64,000 nt of DNA, from the NCBI GenBank assembly GCA_938042245.1, contig CALIRO010000050.1:1-64000 (forward strand), in the 5' to 3' direction. Below the pieces are notes generated by a model. It was given only the letters and a program-made list of their open reading frames with translations. It was not told the DNA's origin and ran no database searches. The position numbers were made by a program, and so were the translations under genes. This DNA is from an uncultured Thermoguttaceae bacterium. GTDB lineage: Bacteria > Planctomycetota > Planctomycetia > Pirellulales > Thermoguttaceae. Each line of letters starts with the position of its first letter. The stretch's first letter is position 1. Shown piece after piece: positions 46,836-54,060 of the stretch.

Positions 46836-47330
46836 ATGTATGTGGTCCACCTGGAACTGAATCCGGTGATTCGGTTGCAGTTGGCCCGGTTGGTGGGGGT
46901 GAGTGGGGGTCGGCTAGGGGAATATCGGTATTTAGATACGGATCAGGCCGCCGATGTGCGGCGCCTGCTCCATGCCAACCAGGTGGCCCTGTTGGTTTTG
47001 GATTTGGCCCTGAATCCTGCTTGGGACAATCGGCATTTACTTTCGGTATTAAGGCATTTGGTAGTCGGGGAAGAGTTGCCTGCTGGGGTCCGGCTGGCAG
47101 ATTGTACGGCGCATGGGCTTTGCGTTTTAGCCTTTCAGCATCAGGTGCCTTGTGCGTTGTTGACCAATTATATGCAGTACACAGGGGGGGACTTTCGGAT
47201 CAGCCAGCAGCGGATTCGGGAGGTCTTTCATGTGCGGGGGGTGTTTGCGAAGACCGGAGGGGGCATAGAGCAATGCGCTGATTGGATTCGGCAGACTCTC
47301 CAACGGAGCTTTTCCGAATCTCGGCCTTAG
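46836..47330 (+). CDS. Small alpha/beta protein, possibly receiver-like; function unknown
   Basis: A 164-residue protein. GGAGGCGGG lies just before the ATG, a good ribosome site. The sequence alternates hydrophobic strands and helices (VALLVLDLAL, GLCVLAFQHQVPCALLTNYM), like a Rossmann-type flavodoxin/receiver fold, but no diagnostic motif is seen. It lies ~160 bp before der on the same strand. The overlapping frame at 46781-47281 is rejected as a shadow. I do not recognise the family. Confidence 0.6.
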   Translation: MYVVHLELNPVIRLQLARLVGVSGGRLGEYRYLDTDQAADVRRLLHANQVALLVLDLALNPAWDNRHLLSVLRHLVVGEELPAGVRLADCTAHGLCVLAFQHQVPCALLTNYMQYTGGDFRISQQRIREVFHVRGVFAKTGGGIEQCADWIRQTLQRSFSESRP

Positions 47331-47487
47331 AACCCACCCAAAAAAGAAATTGCCCACGTTTCCGATCCCTGCATTTTCTAGGCTTTGCTGGATGATTGAG
47401 AGCCTTTTTGGGATAGGCGCTTAGGCGGATCAGGTCAGCGGGGTGGTTTGGTGGCCTTTTGCGGAACGGGCCTTTTCAAGGGTGTGC

Positions 47488-48837
47488 ATGGCGATGGGGG
47501 TACCGCAGGTTGTTCTCGTAGGGCGTCCGAACGTCGGCAAATCGAGCCTGTTTAATTGGTTAGCAGGCCGACGGTTGGCCATTGTCGATCCCACGCCAGG
47601 CGTAACCCGGGACCGCCTTAGTTATCTACTGCCCCTTGGGGATCGGTTTGTGGAACTGGTGGATACCGGGGGCATGGGGATAGCCGATAGCGACGTCTTG
47701 GCAGAAGAAATAGAACGCCAAATCGAATATGCCTTAGACACCGCTTCAGTGATTCTGCATGTGGTCGATACCCAGGCGGGCCTACTTCCATTAGATCAGC
47801 AGGTGGCCAAGCGACTCCGGTATGTAGAGGTTCCGGTGCTTTGCGTCGCCAATAAGACGGATACCGATGCCTTAGAGGCACAGGCGCAGGAGTTTTATAA
47901 ACTCGGCCGAAAAGTGATTCCGACCAGTGTAACCCAAAACCGCGGTAAACAGCAACTTTTAGAGGAGATTCGGCAACGGCTGCCTGCTGTTTCCGAAGCG
48001 GAGATGGTTCCGGAAGCGGAAATGAAACTGGCCATTGTCGGACGGCGCAACGTCGGCAAAAGCACCTTTATTAATACTTTAGTCCATGCGGAGCGAATGA
48101 TTACCAGTGAAATTCCTGGCACTACTAGAGATAGCGTGGATGTGCGGTTTGAACTGGAGGGCAAGGCGTTTATTGCCATCGATACCCCCGGCGTGCTCCG
48201 ACGCCGAAGCATTGCCAGCGATCTGGACTTCTATAGCCTTCATCGAGCTCAGCGAAGCATCCGCCGAGCGGACGTCGTGCTGCTGTTTCTCGATCCTACC
48301 CAGCATGTTACGAAACTGGATAAACAGCTAGCCGACTATATCGCCCAACAATATAAACCCTGTATCTTTGTGGTCAATAAATGGGATTTGATGGTGGGCA
48401 AGGCGTCCACGGAAAAATGGGCCTTGTACCTCCGAGACAGTTTTCCCACGATGACCTATGCACCGATTGCTTTTATTAGCGGGAAGACGGGTAAAAATGT
48501 TAAGGCGTTGCTTAATCATGCGCAAATTCTTTTCCGGCAAGCCCGGCAGCGCATCCCGACCGGCCAACTGAACCAACTGCTTCGGGCCGCCTTGACCCAC
48601 CACTCGCCTCCTACGCACCAAGGCCGAAAACCACGCCTCTATTACGCTACGCAGGTTGCCATCCAACCTCCTACACTAGTGATCTTTTGTAACCATCCTC
48701 AATGGATCTCTCCTCCCTACCAACGCTACCTGCTGGGCTTCCTCCGGGACCATCTGCCCTACAGCGAAGTACCCATCAAACTCTATCTGCGCCGCCGAAG
48801 CCACGGCGACACTCGCGACGACATCGGCATCGAATAA
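47488..48837 (+). CDS. der: Ribosome-associated GTPase Der (EngA)
   Basis: A 449-residue protein with the diagnostic two tandem G domains and C-terminal KH-like domain, needed for 50S ribosome maturation. G1 of domain 1 is GRPNVGKSSLF, with DTGG as G3 and NKTD as G4. Domain 2 has GRRNVGKSTFI, DTPG and NKWD. The KH-like end includes RKPRLYYATQV and YLRRRSHG. Start: ATG at 47488 with AAGGG upstream, or ATG six bases later; the frame open from 47443 adds an unrelated N-terminus. Housekeeping gene, not obviously in an operon. Confidence 0.96.
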   Translation: MAMGVPQVVLVGRPNVGKSSLFNWLAGRRLAIVDPTPGVTRDRLSYLLPLGDRFVELVDTGGMGIADSDVLAEEIERQIEYALDTASVILHVVDTQAGLLPLDQQVAKRLRYVEVPVLCVANKTDTDALEAQAQEFYKLGRKVIPTSVTQNRGKQQLLEEIRQRLPAVSEAEMVPEAEMKLAIVGRRNVGKSTFINTLVHAERMITSEIPGTTRDSVDVRFELEGKAFIAIDTPGVLRRRSIASDLDFYSLHRAQRSIRRADVVLLFLDPTQHVTKLDKQLADYIAQQYKPCIFVVNKWDLMVGKASTEKWALYLRDSFPTMTYAPIAFISGKTGKNVKALLNHAQILFRQARQRIPTGQLNQLLRAALTHHSPPTHQGRKPRLYYATQVAIQPPTLVIFCNHPQWISPPYQRYLLGFLRDHLPYSEVPIKLYLRRRSHGDTRDDIGIE

Positions 48838-49549
48838 CCTAGGGGGATCGGCTAGGAGAGCAGGCTGCGAATTAGCAAAAATTTGCTTCATGAGCTCGCG
48901 CCGTCGAGCCGCTTAAAATGAACTGCTGGAAGTAGCTTCTATATTCGTACACATCAACCAACGGAAGGAAGTGTCTGTCTTGGAAGGAGAGTGTCTACGA
49001 GTGTTCCTACCGCGCAGGCGGCAGTCCAGAGAGCAGAAATCCTTTAAAAAAGATGGATTCCTGCTTTCGGAGGAAAGTCTGAGATCTCCCATTCGACGGA
49101 GCGGCTATTAGTAAATATTCGCTCATGAGCTAACAGACAACGAATGGCTGGGCATGAGATAGTGAAATTAAATTCATCAATCCCTTCCCAGTAGCGAGTT
49201 TTTGCTCTCAAGGGAGCCCGCTGCTGAGGGATACCAGCAGCGGATTCAGAAACCTACCTTCCTCCGGAAACAGGCCGTTTAAAAATAGCCAAATCACCAG
49301 GCCGGCTAGATGGATATAGAAAATGCCCTCGTTGAACCCCCCGGCCAAAAATCGCTCACCTCAGCGGCCATTGGCACGTTTCTGGCCCCCCTAAACCGCC
49401 TTGCCCTGCCATCCATTCAGACGTCGCTCAATCAGCCGCCATGGGAGACCGGATTAGGCACAGGAAGGCCCAAAGCAGACTCTTGGAGAAAAAATCTGCT
49501 TCCGGAAGAAAGAACCATCACGGGGTCCCGTCTATAAAAGAGGAGGAAT
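48838..49549. other. 700-bp gene-free region
   Basis: No convincing gene. A copy of the small palindrome (diverged) lies at 49053-49079, preceded by GCGCAGGCGGCAGTCCAGAG, which is similar to 31834-31853. The rest shows nothing I can name. Confidence 0.5.
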
Positions 49550-49705
49550 ATGTACAAGCAGCCTGTTTCCGAAGACCGGCAAAAGCCTCAGCCCGAGGGG
49601 CCGAAAAAGCCAACTCCCCCTAGCGTGGGGGCTGGAGCGGGGAAAAACAGCCTTAGGCCCTGCACTCAACCCCCTCGGAGGGTTTTTAATATGCGGGAGG
49701 TGTAG
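49550..49705 (+). CDS. Possible small leader ORF (51 aa)
   Basis: An ATG at 49550 preceded by AGAGGAGGA at close range opens a 51-residue frame, rich in Pro, Lys and Gly, ending TAG at 49703-49705, 35 bp before the next gene. Within it AACCC (49667-49671 region) faces GGGTT followed by more T, a weak terminator-like hairpin that includes CCCTCGGAGGG. The strong ribosome site and the position suggest a leader peptide or small protein. No homology recognised. Confidence 0.4.
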   Translation: MYKQPVSEDRQKPQPEGPKKPTPPSVGAGAGKNSLRPCTQPPRRVFNMREV

Positions 49706-49739
49706 TAAAAAGAGCGATTGTTTAGAAAGGAGAAAAAAG

Positions 49740-50495
49740 ATGTATGGGAAAGCAGCAGGAGGATGGTTGGGGATTTTCCTAGGTGGCGGGTGGATGGTGC
49801 TAGGGGGCGTGTGGGTGGCAGAAGCCCAAGATTACCGCGCTGGGGACGTGCTGATAACTCGCACTTCAGCTCCCGTAATGGATGAGGATCGGGTGCTGAC
49901 AACGGTGCCCGGGGGGACCAAACTGGTGGCAGGGGAAATCCGCTGGCCTTGGGTCCTGGTGGCCGTCAAAAAAGATCAGTCCGGCCAGGAGGAGGACGAG
50001 CATTGTCCCGAATGCGGGCAAAAGGACTGGACCCGGAGCAGAGGGGTAGCTTTTCTCCGAGTCCAAGACGGACGGATAGTATTGGAACGGTTCCTGGAAG
50101 GGCGCCAGAAAGCAGCTCAAGCCCCCCCGCCGTGGATCCGTGGTTGGATCCATGCTCGGTATTTGTACCGACAGGCCGATTGCGGCGAATCCCGCATTAC
50201 CTTCCAAAATCATTCGGACGAAAATGCGGTGGTCCGCTTGGTGGGTCCTGACCGCCGTCAGGTCCATGTCCCGGCAGGGACCAGCCGCACCGTGTATAAT
50301 GTGCGGGCTGGTCATTACTATATCTTGGTTCGGTACAGCGACGGCCGGCGAGTGGCTGGCCAACATTTCAATGTCGAAGCCACTTCCACGAGCTACTCCA
50401 CCATTACCATCACCCTGCACGGAGTGGTCGGCGGGAACTATCCGACCCGAGGGGTTCCCGAGGAAGTCTTTGATTCCTGGGGCAGTTCCAAATAA
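49740..50495 (+). CDS. Secreted protein with SH3-like N-terminal domain, function unknown
   Basis: A 251-residue protein. Signal peptide about 1-29, ending VAEAQ. Residues ~30-150 are beta-rich and resemble an SH3b-type module (GDVLITRTSAPVM, GTKLVAGEIRWPWVLVAV, GWIHARYLYR), interrupted by a CPECGQ loop. Residues ~160-235 form a second beta-rich domain (RITFQNHSDENAVVRLVGPD, VPAGTSRTVYNVRAGHYYI) of the kind found in planctomycete exported proteins. The ATG has AAAGGAG upstream. It lies before the Hsp70-type cassette but is separated from it by ~475 bp. Confidence 0.65.
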   Translation: MYGKAAGGWLGIFLGGGWMVLGGVWVAEAQDYRAGDVLITRTSAPVMDEDRVLTTVPGGTKLVAGEIRWPWVLVAVKKDQSGQEEDEHCPECGQKDWTRSRGVAFLRVQDGRIVLERFLEGRQKAAQAPPPWIRGWIHARYLYRQADCGESRITFQNHSDENAVVRLVGPDRRQVHVPAGTSRTVYNVRAGHYYILVRYSDGRRVAGQHFNVEATSTSYSTITITLHGVVGGNYPTRGVPEEVFDSWGSSK

Positions 50496-50972
50496 TCCTC
50501 TAGAGCCCTCCTGCCCCACCTCCGCTTGCTATATGGTGCCCTCGAAGGGAGAACCTTGGCCCAATTCAGCCGAATGGTAAGCAGGAAAGTCCTCAGTAGC
50601 TCAACCTCTGGGTTAGTAAAAGAAATTCCTTCTGACTTCTTATCTTGTCACACTTCAGCCGAATGGTGCTCCTGGTATTCCTGCCAAAGGAAGAATCTAG
50701 TTTTTATGCTCGTTGATTTGTTCGGGACCGCCGCTTGGCCGTCAAGGATAAAGGATACCCAAGAGCTTTCCTCGGATCAAACCGTGGGGCATCTTCGTTC
50801 GGCAGAAGTGGTACGGAGGTCTAGTTTGATGTTCGAATTGTGAATAATTTTTTGAAAAACTGCGTATAAGTAGGGGGAACGGATTTTCGCAGGGAGAAAG
50901 AGGGAAAATCGCACTATAGGGCCCCTCTCCGGAGAGAGGTGAAACAGGTCAAAGCCGCTCAGGAGAATCGTG
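50496..50972. other. 475-bp region upstream of the J-like gene
   Basis: No gene. This should carry the promoter of the 51-kb cassette. The sequence turns AT-rich from about 50820 (GTGAATAATTTTTTGAAAAA). CACTTCAGCCGAATGG (50651-50666) repeats nearly CAATTCAGCCGAATGG (50563-50578), a short direct repeat ~90 bp apart that could be an operator pair. Confidence 0.4.
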
Positions 50973-53264
50973 ATGCCGTGGGAACCCCTGCTAACGGAAG
51001 TGGACCCAAAAATATACTTTCGGAACACTTTTTGGATTCTTGGGCTTCCGCTGGAGATTTCGGATGCGGAGGTAAGCAACCCGCCTGCGCCGAATCGTTC
51101 GGCAGAAATTGTTCCGGTTGATATTTCTTACCGGAAGGCCCACAACCGGATAGAGAGACATCTGGCCCAGATCCGTTGGGCCCCGGGTAGTGAGAGCGAA
51201 AAAATCAAAGAGGCTGAGGATCGTCTCCAAATGGCGAGGACTCGGCTAAACAGTCCCCACCTTCGTTTTATCGACGAGGTGTTTGGGATTTGGCCGGTGT
51301 CCTGGGGCTCGGATGGACAAGCAGTGGCGGAGGAACCGGCAGATTTTCAAAAAGGAGTCCAACTGTGGCAGGAGCTTTCTTCTTCCAACTATGCAGCTCA
51401 ACACAATCTGGCTGTTTATACTCACGCGCAAGCTTTGGAGAGAGAGTTACAATCGGTAGGTTCTCAGACGGATGCTGACTCTGAGAGAGAGAAAGAGAAA
51501 CTGTGGGAGACTGCTTTAAACTATTGGGACAAGACCTTACAAAATCCAAAGTTTTGGGATCGACTGCAGGAAAGGGCCCGTGATCTTAGGCTCTCCGTGA
51601 GAGTGGATGAGGATTTCCGGAAAACACTCAAGATGGCTATAGCTCTGACGGGGGCGTATTTAGAGATCCAACGTGCGGAACAAAGGATCCGTCTCTCTTT
51701 TAGCGATGTAGTGGCGGGAGACGTTTTTTGGATTGGCGTTCGAACAAACGATATTCCGAAATCTTTTACCCCCCATCCCTGGCGGAAGTATTGTGACCGG
51801 CAGACTGTCCAAGATACTCTTCGGTATGCACTCCAAAACACCCTTTCCACCCTAAAGGCCTTTTGCCAAGGTGCCAAACAGCACACGGATACGGATGCTT
51901 TGCAAGGGGGGCGGCTGGCAGGAGAACTGCTGGAGAATATGGCGCCCAAATATGCTCTTTTACGGAGATTTTTAGGCCCAGACGACCTGATGGTTCGCCA
52001 GTTCGCTCATTTCCTCGGGGAAGCCCTTTGCCATTGCCTCCGAGGCTATGAAAACAAGACCGAAGATTGGGAGACGTGTGTCCGGGTATTAGAGGCGTTC
52101 AAGGAGCATCTGAAGCCCAACCCGCCTCCTCAAAAGGTGGAGGAACTCCTCCAGCACTGGCAAAACGCTCTGGCGGAGGGAGATCGCTGGTATGCCCCGG
52201 GCTATTGGGAACTGCCCCGGGAGGTAGTAAATGAGCTGGAAAAAGCAAAAGCAGAAATGGAGCAAAAAAACTGGACTTCCGCCATCAAAATTTTGAGGAG
52301 GTTTGTCACTTCCAAAGATCCTGCCGTGGAAAGAGCAGCCCGATTTGCCTTGGCCCATTGCCTCCGGCGTCAATGTGTAAGTGAAGTCAATAATCTGGTC
52401 ACCCAGCTGAGCAATCTGTCGGATAGGATCGACCAGATCCGAAACCAGCTCGACAAGCTAGGGCCATTGATGGCGGTATTATTCTTTAGGGAGTTTAGGG
52501 ATGGGTTCGATCAGCTGGTGGATGAGCACAATCGGCTAGTTCGGCAATTAAAAAACGACATACCTCAATACTTCCGGACGCTTCTGGAAGCACGCAGGCT
52601 AAATCCTCTGAATAAACAGATCGAGGAGAATTTAGAGCAGCTTGCAAAACTGGCTGACAATGCGAATGTTTCGTTGCCTTTGTCTAGGGAGTCGGTGTAT
52701 GTGGTCTGGGAAGTCCAGGAGGGCTGCCCGTCCAGCGAGGGGCCATGTTGGTTTTGTGGACAAGCGGAGGGGACTGCCTCCAGCAACTTGGCATTGACTA
52801 TGTGGGGAAACGTGCGAGAAACTTCTTCCCGGTGGGGAACGCGGTACGAATCCCTCCAAAGCTCTATGACAATACCGCGGTGTCCAAGCTGTCATGCGAT
52901 CCATGACCAGCTGAAGGTCCACAAAGGCTGCGGCATCCTAGGATGGGCAATTTTAGTAGGAATTGTCTTGGCTTTTGCGGGATTCTACTATTCATCCTCG
53001 ACAGAGATCGCAATCTTTTTGGGACTACTGGGGTGGGTTGTAGCCGCTGTGATCGCCAATAGACTTCGGAAGGTTTATAAGCAGGAATTACTTATCCAAT
53101 TAGCAATAAAACCTCTTTCCGCGATCGATGAATATCCTCCTTTGCGAGAAAAGTTGAAGAAGGGTTGGAAAACGGGAGAATGCGATTGGGTACGATCCAA
53201 CAAAGCCTTGACAATCCCCAAAACCAGCACTCATCAAGTCGGAGGACGTGCTTATAGGAGATGA
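50973..53264 (+). CDS. J-like protein with zinc-ribbon-like motif and two C-terminal TM helices
   Basis: A 763-residue protein opening the cassette. Residues ~10-110 resemble a divergent J domain as found in Hsp70-associated proteins (FRNTFWILGLPLEISDAEV ... ARTRLNSPHLRFIDEVF), but no HPD tripeptide is visible. A long helical, TPR-like middle (about 115-590) follows. Then comes CWFCGQ (about 608-613) and, ~60 residues on, CPSCHA, a plausible zinc site. Two hydrophobic helices (about 670-715) and a basic tail follow, so it is probably membrane-bound with most mass in the cytoplasm. ATG at 50973 preferred over GTG at 50970 by spacing from AGGAG. Overlaps the GrpE-like gene by ATGA. Confidence 0.7.
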   Translation: MPWEPLLTEVDPKIYFRNTFWILGLPLEISDAEVSNPPAPNRSAEIVPVDISYRKAHNRIERHLAQIRWAPGSESEKIKEAEDRLQMARTRLNSPHLRFIDEVFGIWPVSWGSDGQAVAEEPADFQKGVQLWQELSSSNYAAQHNLAVYTHAQALERELQSVGSQTDADSEREKEKLWETALNYWDKTLQNPKFWDRLQERARDLRLSVRVDEDFRKTLKMAIALTGAYLEIQRAEQRIRLSFSDVVAGDVFWIGVRTNDIPKSFTPHPWRKYCDRQTVQDTLRYALQNTLSTLKAFCQGAKQHTDTDALQGGRLAGELLENMAPKYALLRRFLGPDDLMVRQFAHFLGEALCHCLRGYENKTEDWETCVRVLEAFKEHLKPNPPPQKVEELLQHWQNALAEGDRWYAPGYWELPREVVNELEKAKAEMEQKNWTSAIKILRRFVTSKDPAVERAARFALAHCLRRQCVSEVNNLVTQLSNLSDRIDQIRNQLDKLGPLMAVLFFREFRDGFDQLVDEHNRLVRQLKNDIPQYFRTLLEARRLNPLNKQIEENLEQLAKLADNANVSLPLSRESVYVVWEVQEGCPSSEGPCWFCGQAEGTASSNLALTMWGNVRETSSRWGTRYESLQSSMTIPRCPSCHAIHDQLKVHKGCGILGWAILVGIVLAFAGFYYSSSTEIAIFLGLLGWVVAAVIANRLRKVYKQELLIQLAIKPLSAIDEYPPLREKLKKGWKTGECDWVRSNKALTIPKTSTHQVGGRAYRR

Positions 53265-53827
53265 AGAGTATGGATCGAGGTGATTTGTTAACCAGATGGA
53301 AACAATGGTGGCGGCAACGGAAAGTTCCTCGGGAGTGGCGAATAGGCCCGCCGCTTTGGCCTATCTGGTGTTGGGACTTTTTGGAAAAGTTGGAAAAGCT
53401 TTTTCAAGATTCGAAAGAACCACCACGGTTGCTATCAAAACCTGAGGCGGAAGCGCCTTCTGCGGATTGGATTCCTTTCCGCCGAGAATCGGCCGCCTTG
53501 TTAGGGACCCATGTTTTCCAAATGCAGGAAGTGGACCATCTCCGGCAGCGACGTGCTTCGGAAGAAACCATACGTTCATTTTGTTACCATGTGAAGCGTC
53601 TTCGCGAAGTTCTTACCGAAGCAGGACTGAAAATTCATGACCATACAGGAGAGCGTGTACCGGAATCGGGCAGTTGCGAGCTGAGGATTGCCGCTTTTCA
53701 GCCTACTGCTGGAGTGGCCCAGCCAGTAGTATTAGAAACCATAAAACCATCTATTTGGTATGAAAGCCAACTCATTCAACGAGGAGAAGTGATAGTGGCT
53801 GTCCCCCCGGACTCCCCAGGGGGCTAA
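53261..53827 (+). CDS. GrpE-like nucleotide-exchange protein, divergent
   Basis: A 188-residue protein. Residues ~85-125 form a predicted coiled coil (MQEVDHLRQRRASEETIRSF). The C-terminal ~65 residues match the GrpE head: LKIHDHTGERVPE, ELRIAAFQPTAGV, VLETIKPSIWYESQLIQRGE and VIVAV. GrpE proteins release ADP from Hsp70. The long N-terminal helix of standard GrpE is short here, and the first ~70 residues are unlike GrpE. The start overlaps the J-like gene stop (ATGA), and an Hsp70-family gene follows ~230 bp downstream, which makes an exchange-factor role likely. Confidence 0.75.
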   Translation: MKSMDRGDLLTRWKQWWRQRKVPREWRIGPPLWPIWCWDFLEKLEKLFQDSKEPPRLLSKPEAEAPSADWIPFRRESAALLGTHVFQMQEVDHLRQRRASEETIRSFCYHVKRLREVLTEAGLKIHDHTGERVPESGSCELRIAAFQPTAGVAQPVVLETIKPSIWYESQLIQRGEVIVAVPPDSPGG

Positions 53828-54060
53828 GTCCGTGTTGATTCAACTGTTATGTGTACATTTATATAAAGCTGAAAAGCATCAAAGCTTTGACAAAAAATAC
53901 ACACAGATAGGTTTCAGTAACTCTCGGAAACAAAAGAAGTTATGGAAAAAGAGGGGCATAGAGTCATTTTGAGAAACTAAGGGAGTCAGGAAAAGCAAAA
54001 CCAATATAACTACGCACCATATTTGTTAAGTTCTTTTTCTCTTCGTTTAGGAGGCCGGAG
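53828..54060 (+). promoter_or_regulatory. AT-rich leader before the hsp70-like gene
   Basis: Gene-free and clearly AT-rich. It contains TTGACA at 53887-53892 but no well-spaced -10. CTCGGAAACA (53923-53932) and GCAAAACCAAT (53995-54005) recur in the same order in the gap before the kinase gene (57497-57506 and 57534-57544). It may hold an internal promoter or a shared control sequence. Tentative. Confidence 0.3.

Noticed and set aside
53887-53915. Sigma-70 promoter before the hsp70-like gene
   Set aside because: TTGACA is present but no -10 hexamer lies at 16-18 bp, so it is mentioned only as part of a tentative regulatory region.
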